From Anaerolineae bacterium (GTDB lineage: Bacteria > Chloroflexota > Anaerolineae > Aggregatilineales > Phototrophicaceae): a stretch of DNA of 64,000 bases. Where the stretch lies: contig JAJDWK010000032.1 in the NCBI GenBank assembly GCA_022825675.1, forward strand, positions 62,001 through 126,000. Reading direction: 5' to 3'. Positions 19,916 through 28,829 of this stretch are shown one piece after another. How positions within the stretch are numbered: the first letter of the stretch is position 1; every line of letters begins with the position of its first letter. The notes beneath the pieces were generated by a model. That model was not told where the DNA came from. It worked only from the letters and a program-made list of their open reading frames with translations, and ran no database searches. The position numbers and the translations under genes were made by a program.

Positions 19916-20176
19916 ATGGCAAAAAAACATCGGCCGCAGCGCAGCTGTGTTGTGTGTCGGGAAAAGAAAGACAAACGCGATTTGGTGCGGCTGGTGTTCG
20001 CGCATGACAGCCTCGTGATGGACATAACGGGCAAAATGCAAGGACGCGGCGCTTATCTCTGCCGAGCAGCGAAATGCTGGCAGCAAGCCGCCGCCGCCAA
20101 ACAGATGAACAGAGCGCTGCGCCGAGAGCTGAGCGCCACCGACCGAGAGTATCTGCGGCAGATGACACCGCTATGA
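19916..20176 (+). CDS. rnpM: YlxR/DUF448 RNA-binding protein (RnpM)
   Basis: 86 residues, the full family length. It shows the family pattern RSCVVCREKKDKRDLVRLV near the N-terminus, a central D at VMDITGK, and GRGAYLCRAAKCW near 43-55. The two cysteine pairs are in the places where some members bind metal. The B. subtilis protein YlxR was renamed RnpM because it modulates RNase P. The gene lies between nusA and infB, its standard location, 18 bases after nusA, and is probably co-transcribed. Confidence 0.92.
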   Translation: MAKKHRPQRSCVVCREKKDKRDLVRLVFAHDSLVMDITGKMQGRGAYLCRAAKCWQQAAAAKQMNRALRRELSATDREYLRQMTPL

Positions 20177-20246
20177 CCCGGCGCGCCTAGCGATGGCAGG
20201 ACTGCCTAGCCCGCCTCGCGCTGTCATCACAATTAAGGAGGTAGCT

Positions 20247-22058
20247 ATGGCAGAAAACCCTAAGCAAGTCTTAGTACCGGATTACCTGACCGTTCGCGAG
20301 CTTTCCCAGCTCATTGAAACCAGTCCTATCGATGTGATGAAGACCCTGATTTCCAATGGGATCATGGCGTCGATAAACCAGCAGATTGATTTCGATACCG
20401 CCGCGATTGTCATCGAAGAATTGGGCTTCATCGCCCATTCCGCCACCGCTGCCGCCGCTGTCGAAGAAGAAGAAAAACGCGCCGAAGAGCGGGAAGAAAA
20501 ACGGAGCGTGATGTATGTGGGCGAGACCGCGGCGTCTTTGACGCGGCGTCCGCCTATCATCACCATCCTGGGGCATGTCGACCACGGCAAAACCACCCTG
20601 CTCGATAGAATCCGCGAGTCTGCCGTTGCCGAGGGCGAAGCGGGCGGCATCACACAGCACATCGGCGCGTATCAAGTGCGGCATCAGGAACAGAGCCTGA
20701 CCTTCCTCGATACGCCGGGGCACGAAGCCTTCACCGCGATGCGCGCCCGCGGCGCTCAAGGCGCGGATATCGCCATTCTGGTGGTCGCCGCTGATGATGG
20801 CGTCATGCCCACCACACGGGAAGCGCTGGACCATGCGCGCGCCGCCAATGTGCCACTGGTTGTCGCCATCACCAAAATCGACCGCCGCAACGCCAACCCC
20901 GATCTGGTCAAACAGCAATTGGCGGAGCTTGACCTGGTGGCGGACGACTGGGATGGCGATACCATGATGCTGCCCGTGAATTCGCTTGCGGGCGATGGCA
21001 TTGATGATTTGTTGGAAGCCTTACTCCTGGTCGCCGATGAGAGTGAGTTTGTGGCGAACGCCGACGGGCAGCTGCGCGGCACTGTCATTGAAGCTGAGGT
21101 AGACAGGAGCCGTGGTACCCTGGCGACGCTGCTGGTGATGAATGGCAGCATGAAACGCGGCGATGTCATCGTGGCTGGCACCGCCTATGGCCGCATCAAA
21201 GCCATGTTTGATTCTGCTGGCAATACCGTCGAGCGCGCCCTGCCCTCTATGCCCGTTGTCGCATTGGGTTTGGATGTGCCGCCGGCGCCGGGCGTCATGT
21301 TCGAAACCGCAAAAAGTGACAAAGCCGCCCGCGCCCTGGCGGAAGAACGCCGCGAAGAAGAACGGATCCGTGAGGCGGGCGAGCAGCTGCCGGCGACGCT
21401 TTCGCTGGAAGATTTCTGGCGGCATTTCGAAACCGGGGAAACAAAAGAGCTTTCAATTATTGTGAAAGCCGATGTTCAAGGGTCTTTGCAGCCGATACTT
21501 GATGAGCTGAAAAATATCTCCTTGCGCAACGAAGAGAAGATTCCCGTGCGCGTCGTGCGCCAGGAGGTGGGGCGCGTTACCGAATCCGATGTGATGCTGG
21601 CGAGCGCTTCTGACGCAATTATCATCGGCTTCAATGTGGGCGCGGATACGGCGGCTCTCGCCTCGGCAGCGGTGCAAGGCGTGGAAATCCGCCGCTACAA
21701 TATCATCTACAAACTCTTTGAAGATGTCGAACTGGCGCTGCATGGCATGCTGGAGCCCAAATTCACCAATCGCGTCATCGGCGTCGCCGAAGTGCGTCAA
21801 ACCTTCCGGATTCCCCGCAGCGGCGTCGTCGCTGGCAGCATGATCCGCGAGGGAGAAGCGCGGCGCAACGCCAAAGCCAGGCTGCGGCGCGGCGATAAAA
21901 TCATCATCGAGAATGTAACTGTGTCGTCACTCAAGCGCTTCCAGGATGATGTGCGCGAAGTGAGGAGCGGCTTTGAATGCGGCATCGGCTTGGATGGCGT
22001 CAGCAATTTTGAAGAGGGCGATCTCATCGAATTTGTCGTGCGCGAGCGGGTCACCTAA
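20247..22058 (+). CDS. infB: Translation initiation factor IF-2, short form
   Basis: 603 residues from ATG 20247, chosen because AAGGAGG sits 6 bases upstream; an in-frame ATG at 20193 has no such site. One IF2_N domain (about 5-60) and a short charged linker precede the G domain: GHVDHGKT (P-loop), [10 protein letters not shown] (switch I), DTPGHEAF (switch II). The base-recognition motif reads TKID where IF-2 normally has NKID, a substitution found in some other GTPases. Domains II, III and IV follow (C-terminal fMet-tRNA-binding domain ends [19 protein letters not shown]). The long N-terminal region of many IF-2 proteins is absent. It brings fMet-tRNA to the 30S subunit. Confidence 0.96.
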   Translation: MAENPKQVLVPDYLTVRELSQLIETSPIDVMKTLISNGIMASINQQIDFDTAAIVIEELGFIAHSATAAAAVEEEEKRAEEREEKRSVMYVGETAASLTRRPPIITILGHVDHGKTTLLDRIRESAVAEGEAGGITQHIGAYQVRHQEQSLTFLDTPGHEAFTAMRARGAQGADIAILVVAADDGVMPTTREALDHARAANVPLVVAITKIDRRNANPDLVKQQLAELDLVADDWDGDTMMLPVNSLAGDGIDDLLEALLLVADESEFVANADGQLRGTVIEAEVDRSRGTLATLLVMNGSMKRGDVIVAGTAYGRIKAMFDSAGNTVERALPSMPVVALGLDVPPAPGVMFETAKSDKAARALAEERREEERIREAGEQLPATLSLEDFWRHFETGETKELSIIVKADVQGSLQPILDELKNISLRNEEKIPVRVVRQEVGRVTESDVMLASASDAIIIGFNVGADTAALASAAVQGVEIRRYNIIYKLFEDVELALHGMLEPKFTNRVIGVAEVRQTFRIPRSGVVAGSMIREGEARRNAKARLRRGDKIIIENVTVSSLKRFQDDVREVRSGFECGIGLDGVSNFEEGDLIEFVVRERVT

Positions 22059-22067
22059 GGTGCGGGC

Positions 22068-22436
22068 ATGTCGGTAAAACAAGGGCGGATGAGCGACCGG
22101 ATTCAGCAGATTCTAAGCCAGCTCTTCCTGCGCGAAATCAGTGACCCGCGCCTGCGCGATATCACCGTGACTGAAGTGGCGCTGGATGCCGAATTGATGT
22201 ACGCCAAAGTGTATGTAAGCGCGATGGGGGACGAGAGCCGTCAACGCGATGTCATGCGCGCCTTGCGGCGGGCGCAGGGCTTTCTGCGGCGGGAGGTGGG
22301 CAAGCGCGTCCGCCTGCGCAATACCCCTGAGCTGCATTTTTATTGGGACGAAACCTTGCAGCAAGCGGACCATATTAATCGATTGATTGCCGGCTTGGAC
22401 ATCCCCGCCGAAGACAGCAGCGATGATCTCGACTGA
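22068..22436 (+). CDS. rbfA: Ribosome-binding factor A
   Basis: 122 residues, normal length. Family features are RMSDRIQQILSQLFLREISD at the N-terminus, DPRLRDITVTEVALDAELMY, the K-V-Y-V strand, and RVRLRNTPELHFYWDETL near the end, all typical of the KH-like RbfA fold that assists 30S maturation (16S 5'-end processing). It starts 9 bases after infB and its last 14 bases overlap the start of the DHH phosphoesterase gene, so the two are probably translationally coupled. Confidence 0.95.
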   Translation: MSVKQGRMSDRIQQILSQLFLREISDPRLRDITVTEVALDAELMYAKVYVSAMGDESRQRDVMRALRRAQGFLRREVGKRVRLRNTPELHFYWDETLQQADHINRLIAGLDIPAEDSSDDLD

Positions 22437-23412
22437 ACCGCAGTGGCGGCAGGCAGCGGACGCGATTGCCGGCGCGCAGCGCATTCTCACGGTTTCTCAT
22501 ATCGCGCCTGATGGCGATGCCATCGGCTCCTTGCTGGGGATGCGCTCTTATCTGCTCAGCCAAGGCAAAGAAGTTACATCCGCGATTGATGGCGGCGTCC
22601 CGCCGGAGCTTAGTTTTGTCCCGGGCAGCGACGCTATCCTCCCGCGCATCAACAGCGGCAGTTTTGATGTGATGATAGCGCTGGATTCCAGCGACCGTGA
22701 GCGGACTGGCAGCGCCGGCACCTATGGCATGGCGCATAGCCGCCGCGTGATTAATCTCGATCATCACCCGACCAATACCGGCTATGGCGATATTCATTTG
22801 ATAGTGCCAACAGCGGTGGCGGCAACAGAAATTGTTTTTGATTTTCTTTTTTTCTTGCGCTGGGACTTGCAGCCCGATGCCGCTTATGCCTTGCTGACGG
22901 GGCTGGTCACGGACACGCAGGGCTTCCGCATCAGCGCGACCAGCAGCCGCACGCTGGAAATTGCCCAGAAGCTAATGGCTGCCGGCGCGCCCCTCAGCGA
23001 AATTATGGCGAATACGCTCAATCGCCGGACTTTTGCGGAGCTGGCGCTGTGGCGGCGAGCGCTCGGCTCGGTTCGGCTCGATAATGGCTTGGTCTATGCC
23101 GCCATCACCCAAGAAGATGTGAAGCAGTCTGGCTTGGGCAGGCCGGGCGACGGCGGCTTGGTGTCTTACCTGGTAACGCTGGAGGAGGCATGTGTTTCGG
23201 TCGTCTTTAAGGAATTGCCAAACGCAGAAGTTGAGGTCTCTTTCCGCGCCAAGCCCGGCTACGATGTCGCCAGCCTGGCGCTAAGCCTCGGCGGCGGCGG
23301 GCACAAGCTGGCATCGGGCTGTACTTTAGCTGGCAGCCTGGAGGCGGCGCGGGCGCGGGTGCTGCCGCTGGCGCATCATGTTGTCGCCGACGGGAAGAGC
23401 AAGCATTCCTGA
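22423..23412 (+). CDS. DHH/DHHA1 phosphoesterase, NrnA-like (nanoRNase / pAp phosphatase)
   Basis: 329 residues from ATG 22423. DHH motifs are complete: SHIAPDGDAIGS (first Asp pair), MIALDSSDRERTG, NLDHHPTN with the naming D-H-H, and GLVTDTQGFR. The C-terminal DHHA1 domain has the glycine-rich GGGGHKLASGC. NrnA-type enzymes degrade 2-5-nt RNAs and dephosphorylate 3'-phosphoadenosine 5'-phosphate. This gene is a standard member between rbfA and truB in many bacteria. The family is certain; the split between the oligonucleotide and pAp activities cannot be read. Confidence 0.92.
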   Translation: MISTEPQWRQAADAIAGAQRILTVSHIAPDGDAIGSLLGMRSYLLSQGKEVTSAIDGGVPPELSFVPGSDAILPRINSGSFDVMIALDSSDRERTGSAGTYGMAHSRRVINLDHHPTNTGYGDIHLIVPTAVAATEIVFDFLFFLRWDLQPDAAYALLTGLVTDTQGFRISATSSRTLEIAQKLMAAGAPLSEIMANTLNRRTFAELALWRRALGSVRLDNGLVYAAITQEDVKQSGLGRPGDGGLVSYLVTLEEACVSVVFKELPNAEVEVSFRAKPGYDVASLALSLGGGGHKLASGCTLAGSLEAARARVLPLAHHVVADGKSKHS

Positions 23413-23422
23413 AAGCGCGACT

Positions 23423-24295
23423 GTGGGATTCTTAAACATCCACAAACCCCTGCATTGGACGAGCCACGATGTTGTGGCGCGGCTGCGGCGTCATTACCGC
23501 GAGCATTGCAGCTCACGAAAAGTCGGGCATGCCGGCACCTTGGACCCGCTGGCGGAGGGTGTGCTCGTCATCTGCCTGGGCAGCGCGACCCGCCTCAGCG
23601 AATATATGATGAGAACCCGCAAAATCTATCGCGCCGAAATCAAGCTCGGCATCACTACCAGCAGCTACGATGCCGCCGGTGCCGTTCTCGCCGAAAGCAA
23701 TACCCAGGGGATTACCCTGGCGGCGATACAAGAAAGTTTGCCACAATTCATCGGCGAAATTTGGCAGCTGCCGCCAATGCACAGCGCTATCAAAGTGAAA
23801 GGCAAAAAGCTTTATGACTATGCGCGTGCCGGGCAGACGGTCACGGTTAAGCCGCGGCGGGTGTGTATCGAGTCCATTCAAGTATTGGGCTGGGAAAATC
23901 CAAGGCTGACGCTGGATATTCACTGCGGCGCTGGCACTTATATCCGCAGCCTGGCGCATGACCTGGGCGCGGCGCTGGGCTTTGGCGGGCATCTGGCGGG
24001 TTTGACGCGGCTCGCAAGTGGCAATTTCACCATCAAAGACAGCCTCAAGCTCGATGATGTGCTGCAGGATGAAGGCTGGACGCGCCACATAATCCCGCCA
24101 TTTGAGGCGCTAAAAGGCAGGGCTTGCCTGACGCTCAGCGCCGCTGAAATCGAAGAAGTCCGCCACGGGCGCTTCATCTCCAAACGGGAGGAAAACGCAG
24201 CCCAGCGAGTCTTCGCCTTTGCGGAAAATCAGCGGCTTATCGCAATTTTGGAGCCGCGCGCAGAGCAGTGGAAACCGCGAAAGGTATTCGTTTGA
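23423..24295 (+). CDS. truB: tRNA pseudouridine(55) synthase TruB
   Basis: 290 residues from GTG 23423, giving the typical beginning GFLNIHKPLHWTSHDVV. An upstream in-frame ATG at 23378 would add 15 unconserved residues inside the previous gene and lacks a ribosome site, so I prefer the GTG. The catalytic motif is HAGTLDPLAEGVL with the nucleophilic Asp at residue 41. Other hallmarks are the RAEIKLGITTSSYDAAG strand and GAGTYIRSLAHDLG. The C-terminal extension resembles a shortened PUA-type tail. It modifies U55 in the T loop of tRNAs. It runs 10 bases after the DHH gene. Confidence 0.93.
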   Translation: MGFLNIHKPLHWTSHDVVARLRRHYREHCSSRKVGHAGTLDPLAEGVLVICLGSATRLSEYMMRTRKIYRAEIKLGITTSSYDAAGAVLAESNTQGITLAAIQESLPQFIGEIWQLPPMHSAIKVKGKKLYDYARAGQTVTVKPRRVCIESIQVLGWENPRLTLDIHCGAGTYIRSLAHDLGAALGFGGHLAGLTRLASGNFTIKDSLKLDDVLQDEGWTRHIIPPFEALKGRACLTLSAAEIEEVRHGRFISKREENAAQRVFAFAENQRLIAILEPRAEQWKPRKVFV

Positions 24296-24336
24296 GCGAG
24301 CACCGGGGGCGCTGCCAGGGCGCATCGAGGCGAGCC

Positions 24337-25281
24337 ATGCCAGAGCGACAGCTGAGTGACATCCGTCAAGCGCGCCTGGAGCGCGCTGCGCTGGTTTCTA
24401 TTGGCGTCTTTGATGGCTTGCACCGCGGGCATCAGCGGGTGATTGACAGCCTGGTCGCGCGCGCCCGCGCGACCAGGCAGCTCGCCGCAGTCCTCACCTT
24501 TTTCCCGCATCCCGACAAGCTGCTGAGCGATATCGCCCCTCGCTATTACCTCACTTCGCCAAAGCGGCGCGCCGCTCGCTTGCTGAACTTGGGGGTGGAT
24601 GTCGTCATCACGCAAAGGTTTGATGATGAGATGCGCAATTTGCCGGCGGAAGATTTCGTCCAGCTCTTGGTCCGTCACTTGCGCCTGCAGGAATTGTGGG
24701 TGGGCGCGGACTTTGCCCTGGGCTATCAACGGCGCGGCGATATCCCCTTCCTGCGGCAACAGGGCGCGCAGCATGGCTTCACAGTGAAAGCTGTTGAGCT
24801 CATCAGCCTTGAGGCTGGCGGCAGGCTTATCCGCAGCTCCAATATCCGTGAGTACATCCGCCGCGGCGAATTGCCCGCCGCCAATGCCATGCTGGGCTAT
24901 CCTTTCGCGATTGATGGCATCGTCGTGCGCGGCGAGCAGCGCGGGCGCAAAATCGGCGTGCCCACCGCCAATCTTGATGTCTGGGCGGAGCAGCTCATCC
25001 CCGCGGCTGGAGTCTATGCAACTTGGGCGCTTGTAGATGGCAAAATGCACATGGCGGCGACGAATATAGGCTATCGCCCTACCTTCGCTGGCGAGGCGCT
25101 TTCGATTGAAGCGCATCTGCTCGATTTTGCTGACGATATCTACGGCAAGCGGCTGGAGCTGCGCTTTGAGCAGCGGCTGCGAGCGGAACAGAAATTTGAC
25201 GATTTTCAGGACTTGGTGGCGCAGATTCGTCGTGACATCGCCGCCGCCAGAACGCTCTTGAGCGCCCGCGCGGCAGGCTAG
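24337..25281 (+). CDS. ribF: Bifunctional riboflavin kinase / FAD synthetase
   Basis: 314 residues from ATG 24337, preceded by GAGG at 6 bases; GTG 24268 and TTG 24292 are possible but less likely. The N-terminal FAD synthetase (nucleotidyltransferase fold) shows GVFDGLHRGHQ, FFPHP, VGADFALGYQRRGD and the SSNIREYI motif near 170. The C-terminal riboflavin kinase has RGRKIGVPTANL with the Mg/ATP-binding P-T-A-N, PAAGVYATWA and NIGYRPTF. It converts riboflavin to FMN and FAD. It is the last gene of the nusA-led block. Its TAG stop overlaps the stop of era on the other strand within one CTAG. Confidence 0.94.
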   Translation: MPERQLSDIRQARLERAALVSIGVFDGLHRGHQRVIDSLVARARATRQLAAVLTFFPHPDKLLSDIAPRYYLTSPKRRAARLLNLGVDVVITQRFDDEMRNLPAEDFVQLLVRHLRLQELWVGADFALGYQRRGDIPFLRQQGAQHGFTVKAVELISLEAGGRLIRSSNIREYIRRGELPAANAMLGYPFAIDGIVVRGEQRGRKIGVPTANLDVWAEQLIPAAGVYATWALVDGKMHMAATNIGYRPTFAGEALSIEAHLLDFADDIYGKRLELRFEQRLRAEQKFDDFQDLVAQIRRDIAAARTLLSARAAG

Positions 25282-26216
25282 CGGCGCTTGCGCTTGGGCA
25301 GGCTATAGCCAACGCGCCGCATAAAGTCTTCGTTGCTGCGCCAGTTCTTCAACACTTTGACGCGGGTATCCAGGCGGACCCGTTTGCCCAGCTGCTTGGC
25401 GAGCGCCGCCCGCGCCTGGCTTCCAATCTGCCGTATCATGCTGCCGCGCTTGCCGATGAGGATGCCCTTTTGAGAGGCGCGCTCGACATATATCGCCGCT
25501 TCGATGGCAACCTGCCCCGGCTGTTCGCGATAGCGGGTAATTTCGACCGCTACCGCATAGGGGATTTCTTCAGTTGTCAGCTCGATAATCTGCTCGCGGA
25601 TGGTCTCGGCAGCCAGGAAACGCAAGTTGACATCGCTGAGCTGATCGGCCGGATAATAACGCGGTCCCCGCGGCAAGCCAGCAATCAAACATTGCAGAAT
25701 CGCATCCAGCCCGGTGCCTATGAGAGCGCTGCAGCGCAGGATCCGCTGCCAGCGGTAAAGCGCTTCATGCGCGGGCAGCTCGCGAGCCTCATCCAGCAGG
25801 TCCATCTTGTTGAGCGCGAGCAGAACCGGCGTCTTTGGCGTAATCGTATTCAGCAAATCGGCGATGCGCTGGTCCTCGTCTGTCGGCAGCCGTGATGAGT
25901 CCAAGATCCACAAGATGATATCGGCATCTTTAAGCGCGTCATGCGCCGCGCCTATCATGTATTTGCCGAGCGCCGTCTGCGGGCGGTGGATGCCGGGCGT
26001 ATCAATGAAGAGCACCTGCGCCTCGGCGCTGGTATAAATGCCCAGTTGACGCCGGCGGGTTGTCTGGGGCTTGGCGGTGACGATGGCGACTTTCTGCCCG
26101 AGAATCCCGTTAATCAGCGTTGATTTGCCGACATTGGGTTTGCCCACGACAGCGACCAGCCCCGACCGATGGTCCTCCGCCCAGTCGTCGCTGAAGATTG
26201 TGTCCAGTTCAAGCAT
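25278..26216 (-). CDS. era: GTPase Era
   Basis: 312 residues. G motifs are complete: GKPNVGKSTL (P-loop), TTRRRQLG with the switch I Thr, DTPGIHRP (switch II), NKMD (guanine recognition) and CSALIGTGLD (a variant SA-x loop). The C-terminal KH domain carries GILIGKRGSMIRQIGSQAR and ends in a basic tail. Era binds the 3' end of 16S rRNA during 30S assembly. The start overlaps the stop of an upstream unknown gene by 8 bases, so it is probably translated by coupling. The first roughly 18 residues before the G domain are somewhat longer than usual. Confidence 0.95.
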   Translation of the reverse strand: MLELDTIFSDDWAEDHRSGLVAVVGKPNVGKSTLINGILGQKVAIVTAKPQTTRRRQLGIYTSAEAQVLFIDTPGIHRPQTALGKYMIGAAHDALKDADIILWILDSSRLPTDEDQRIADLLNTITPKTPVLLALNKMDLLDEARELPAHEALYRWQRILRCSALIGTGLDAILQCLIAGLPRGPRYYPADQLSDVNLRFLAAETIREQIIELTTEEIPYAVAVEITRYREQPGQVAIEAAIYVERASQKGILIGKRGSMIRQIGSQARAALAKQLGKRVRLDTRVKVLKNWRSNEDFMRRVGYSLPKRKRR

Positions 26217-26712
26217 GGCGGCGCCAGTCGCTTACGCTGGGGTAGCAAGGCAAATGCTTCAAGAGGCGCGGCGACCAGGCAGCGCAATCCCGCGTTATCA
26301 GCGCCGAAACCCGCGTGAGCGCCCGCCGGTCAGCGCTATGTCGATAGGCAAGCGCATGATAGGGATGCTCAAAATCAAGCTGTTTGAGCGGCGGCATGTC
26401 TTCTGCGCCATCGCTGCCATAGCCGCAGACATCGGCGCGCGGATGCAGGTGGGCGCGCTCCATCAGGAAGTCCCAAGCCTGCTCCCCGCCCAGCAGCTCG
26501 CCATAATCGGCGACCACCAGCTCGGGCACGATGCAACTATGCGGTCTTCCCAGGTAGGTGATGCCAAAACGAATTTCAAACTCGCCGCAAAGCAAGGCCT
26601 CGCCGCCTTCCAGCGCTCGCTCGGAAAGCAGGCTGAGACCATCAACCCGCGTCAGCACCGCTGATACTGGCTCGGCGATGGGCTGCCGCAAGCCTTCTGT
26701 CCGCTTTGGCAT
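26209..26712 (-). CDS. Hypothetical protein coupled to era
   Basis: 167 residues; I do not recognise the family. It is soluble, with mixed alpha/beta content suggested by alternating strands such as EIRFGITYLG and CIVPELVVADYGELL. It has a cluster of histidines and acidic residues (HLHPRADVCGYGSDGAEDMP) near the middle, and a basic, tryptophan-containing C-terminus. It lies 8 bases after the small membrane protein gene and overlaps era by 8 bases, so the three form one minus-strand operon. Codon use resembles the neighbours and the reading frame fits between them, which supports a real gene. Confidence 0.6.
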   Translation of the reverse strand: MPKRTEGLRQPIAEPVSAVLTRVDGLSLLSERALEGGEALLCGEFEIRFGITYLGRPHSCIVPELVVADYGELLGGEQAWDFLMERAHLHPRADVCGYGSDGAEDMPPLKQLDFEHPYHALAYRHSADRRALTRVSALITRDCAAWSPRLLKHLPCYPSVSDWRRHA

Positions 26713-26720
26713 CGGGGTAA

Positions 26721-26999
26721 TCAGTGCGGTTCCGCTTCTGCCGGGATGTTGATATCGTCAAAATGTGTGAAGGGGCGCACCCAACCCAGCCAGAAGGCGA
26801 TAGCCAGCACTTCCAAAAGCAAGCCCAAAACGAAGAGCAAACCGAGGCTTTGCGTCGCCTCCGCGCCCAAGCCAGCGCCAAATATCACGGCGATGCTGGC
26901 GCTTAAAATCATTAAAGTCATGCCCAAGCCGCCAACCATTGCCAAGCCATACAGCGTAAGCCGGCTGGGCTGGCTGCCGCTAAGCGATTCCGTACTCAC
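26721..26999 (-). CDS. Small two-helix membrane protein, unknown
   Basis: 92 residues. A short polar N-terminus is followed by two hydrophobic helices at about 15-42 and 50-73, then a polar C-terminal tail (PFTHFDDINIPAEAE). No catalytic motif is visible. It is the first gene of the small-protein/unknown/era operon; a candidate promoter lies about 100 bases upstream at 27099-27127. Possibly a membrane subunit or anchor, but no function can be assigned. Confidence 0.6.
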   Translation of the reverse strand: MSTESLSGSQPSRLTLYGLAMVGGLGMTLMILSASIAVIFGAGLGAEATQSLGLLFVLGLLLEVLAIAFWLGWVRPFTHFDDINIPAEAEPH

Positions 27000-27098
27000 G
27001 CCAAGTCTCCTCCAACTCTATCAACTGTAGCCGCGCAGAAAAGGAAGCCTTGCGCGAGCCGCCGCGTAACTTCTATGATATATAAATAATCTGCTATG

Positions 27099-27127
27099 AT
27101 TCTGCCGCCGACTGCGGAATTCGTCAA
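27099..27127 (-). promoter_or_regulatory. Candidate promoter of the small-membrane-protein/era operon
   Basis: On the minus strand a -35 element TTGACG (27122-27127), a 17-base spacer and a -10 element CAGAAT (27099-27104) are seen. The AT-rich run just beyond (27074-27100) could hold a second start site. On the plus strand the same gap shows TTGCGC-18-TATGAT (27050-27079), a weaker candidate for the phosphatase gene, so the region is probably a divergent promoter. Confidence 0.4.
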
Positions 27128-27142
27128 GTCTTAGAGGTGCTG

Positions 27143-27745
27143 ATGCCGGTACAAACGGTGCTGCTGATACGGCATGGACAGACCGCGTTTAACCGCGAGC
27201 GCCGCTTGCAAGGGGCGCTGCCGGTGCCATTGGACGCTGCGGGCAGCGCCCAAGCGCATAAGCTCGCGCAGTATCTGCGGGGGCAAACGCCGGACGCCAT
27301 CGTCTCCAGCCCCAGCGCGCGCGCCCGCGAAACCGCCCGGATTCTCGGTGAAGTTCTGCGACAGGACATCCACGAAGACGCGCGGCTGGGCGAAATCGCC
27401 TTTGGCGACTTTGAAGGCTGCACCTTCGCCGAAGTCTCCACCCGCTTCCCGCTAGCTTATCGCAAGTGGGAAGCGGGCTTTCGCGCATATCGCGTACCAA
27501 ATGGCGAATCCCGCTTGGATGTGCAGCGGCGCATGACCGCCGCTTGGGAGAGCATCATCACGACCGCGGAAGCGGATTCAGTCGCTGTCATCGGGCACAG
27601 CTCAGCTTTCATGATATTCCTGCACTCGATGTTCGCGCAGCTGCCGGCCGCGCCGATGAAGAACACTTCAATTACAACTTTGCGGCGCTTCCAGGATATT
27701 TGGGAAATTCGCGGATTTGGCGAGACGCCTCACCTTCACGAATAA
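27143..27745 (+). CDS. Histidine phosphatase family protein (phosphoglycerate mutase-like)
   Basis: 200 residues from ATG 27143, preceded by AGAGG at 5 bases. The phosphoryl-accepting motif is LIRHGQTAFN near residue 10, followed by LQGALPVPLDAAG, SSPSARARETARIL, the acidic EIAFGDFEG loop, and the second catalytic histidine in VIGHSSAF. This is the broad GpmB/CobC/acid-phosphatase branch; the substrate cannot be inferred. It stands alone between the divergent era operon and mdh. The family call is secure. Confidence 0.88.
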   Translation: MPVQTVLLIRHGQTAFNRERRLQGALPVPLDAAGSAQAHKLAQYLRGQTPDAIVSSPSARARETARILGEVLRQDIHEDARLGEIAFGDFEGCTFAEVSTRFPLAYRKWEAGFRAYRVPNGESRLDVQRRMTAAWESIITTAEADSVAVIGHSSAFMIFLHSMFAQLPAAPMKNTSITTLRRFQDIWEIRGFGETPHLHE

Positions 27746-27806
27746 GGCGAAACCGGTACAATTGCCGCGGTAAGCGACATGTGCATACAAAAGAGGAAGC
27801 GACATC

Positions 27807-28793
27807 ATGAACGACCCTATTCGCGTAGCCGTGACCGGCGGCGCCGGGCAAATCGCCTACAGTCTGCTCTTCCGCATCGGCAATGGCGAAGTCTTTGGAC
27901 CGCAGCAGCCGGTGATTCTGCAAATTTTGGAAATCCCGCCGGCGATGCAAGCCTTACGCGGCGTGGCGATGGAATTAGAAGACAGCGCCCAGCCCCTGGT
28001 GCAGGACATACTCCTTTCCGATGATGCGGCGGTCGCCTTCAAGGACGCGAATTGGGCAATCCTGGTCGGCGGCAAGCCCCGGGGACCGGGCATGGAACGC
28101 AGCGATTTGATTGCGGCGAATGGCGCGATTTTTGTGGCGCAGGGCAAAGCGCTGAACGCTTATGCCGCCGAGGATATTCGCGTACTGGTGGTGGCGAACC
28201 CCTGCAATTCCAATTGCCTGGTCGCAAAAGCTAACGCGCCCGACATCCCGGCGGATCGTTGGTATGCGATGACGCGGCTGGACGAGAACCGCGCCAAATC
28301 TCAGCTGGCGCTGAAAGCGGGCGCACCCGCGCGCGCTGTCAGCAATGTCGCCATCTGGGGCAACCATAGCGCGACGCAATTCCCCAATTTTGAGCACGCG
28401 CGCATAGGCGGGCAAGCGGCGGAAGCGGTAATTAGCGACCGCGAATGGCTCGAAGGCGCGTTCATGCGCACCATCCAGCAGCGGGGTGCCGCCATCATCA
28501 AAGCTCGCGGCAAAAGCTCAGCCGCCAGCGCCGCCAATGCCGCCCTCGATACCATCCGCAGCTTGACAACTGCTACTGCCCCAGGCGACTGGTTCAGCGC
28601 CGCAATCCCGAGCGCGGGCAACCCCTATGGCATCGCGGACGGGCTTATCTACTCTTTTCCCTTGCGCTGCGATGGCGCGGGCAATGTGCATATTGTCGCC
28701 GATTTGGAGCTGAGCGACTATGCCCGCGGCAAAGCCCGCGAAACCGAAGCGGAATTGCTGCAAGAGCGCGAGGCGATAGCGGATCTTCTCTGA
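27807..28793 (+). CDS. mdh: Malate dehydrogenase
   Basis: 328 residues of the type with LDH/MDH fold found with cytosolic and some bacterial enzymes. The Rossmann motif is [12 protein letters not shown] near residue 10. The mobile loop reads [15 protein letters not shown], with the substrate-binding arginines. The catalytic pair is Asp in MTRLDENRA (about 155) and His in [10 protein letters not shown] (about 187). It interconverts malate and oxaloacetate with NAD. AGAGGAAG lies 8 bases before the ATG. A TACAAT-like -10 stands at 27757-27762 but has no good -35, so the promoter is uncertain. Confidence 0.95.
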   Translation: MNDPIRVAVTGGAGQIAYSLLFRIGNGEVFGPQQPVILQILEIPPAMQALRGVAMELEDSAQPLVQDILLSDDAAVAFKDANWAILVGGKPRGPGMERSDLIAANGAIFVAQGKALNAYAAEDIRVLVVANPCNSNCLVAKANAPDIPADRWYAMTRLDENRAKSQLALKAGAPARAVSNVAIWGNHSATQFPNFEHARIGGQAAEAVISDREWLEGAFMRTIQQRGAAIIKARGKSSAASAANAALDTIRSLTTATAPGDWFSAAIPSAGNPYGIADGLIYSFPLRCDGAGNVHIVADLELSDYARGKARETEAELLQEREAIADLL

Positions 28794-28829
28794 TTCTATG
28801 CCCGCGCCACGAGAGCGCGGGACGACGCA

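Noticed and set aside
18923..20086. 387-codon minus-strand frame opposite nusA and rnpM
   Set aside because: Composition (F/L/H-rich) is the reverse complement of the acidic NusA tail; no recognisable domain.
20193..20246. Longer IF-2 starting at ATG 20193
   Set aside because: No ribosome site before it, whereas AAGGAGG precedes ATG 20247 at 6 bases, and the extra 18 residues are not IF-2-like.
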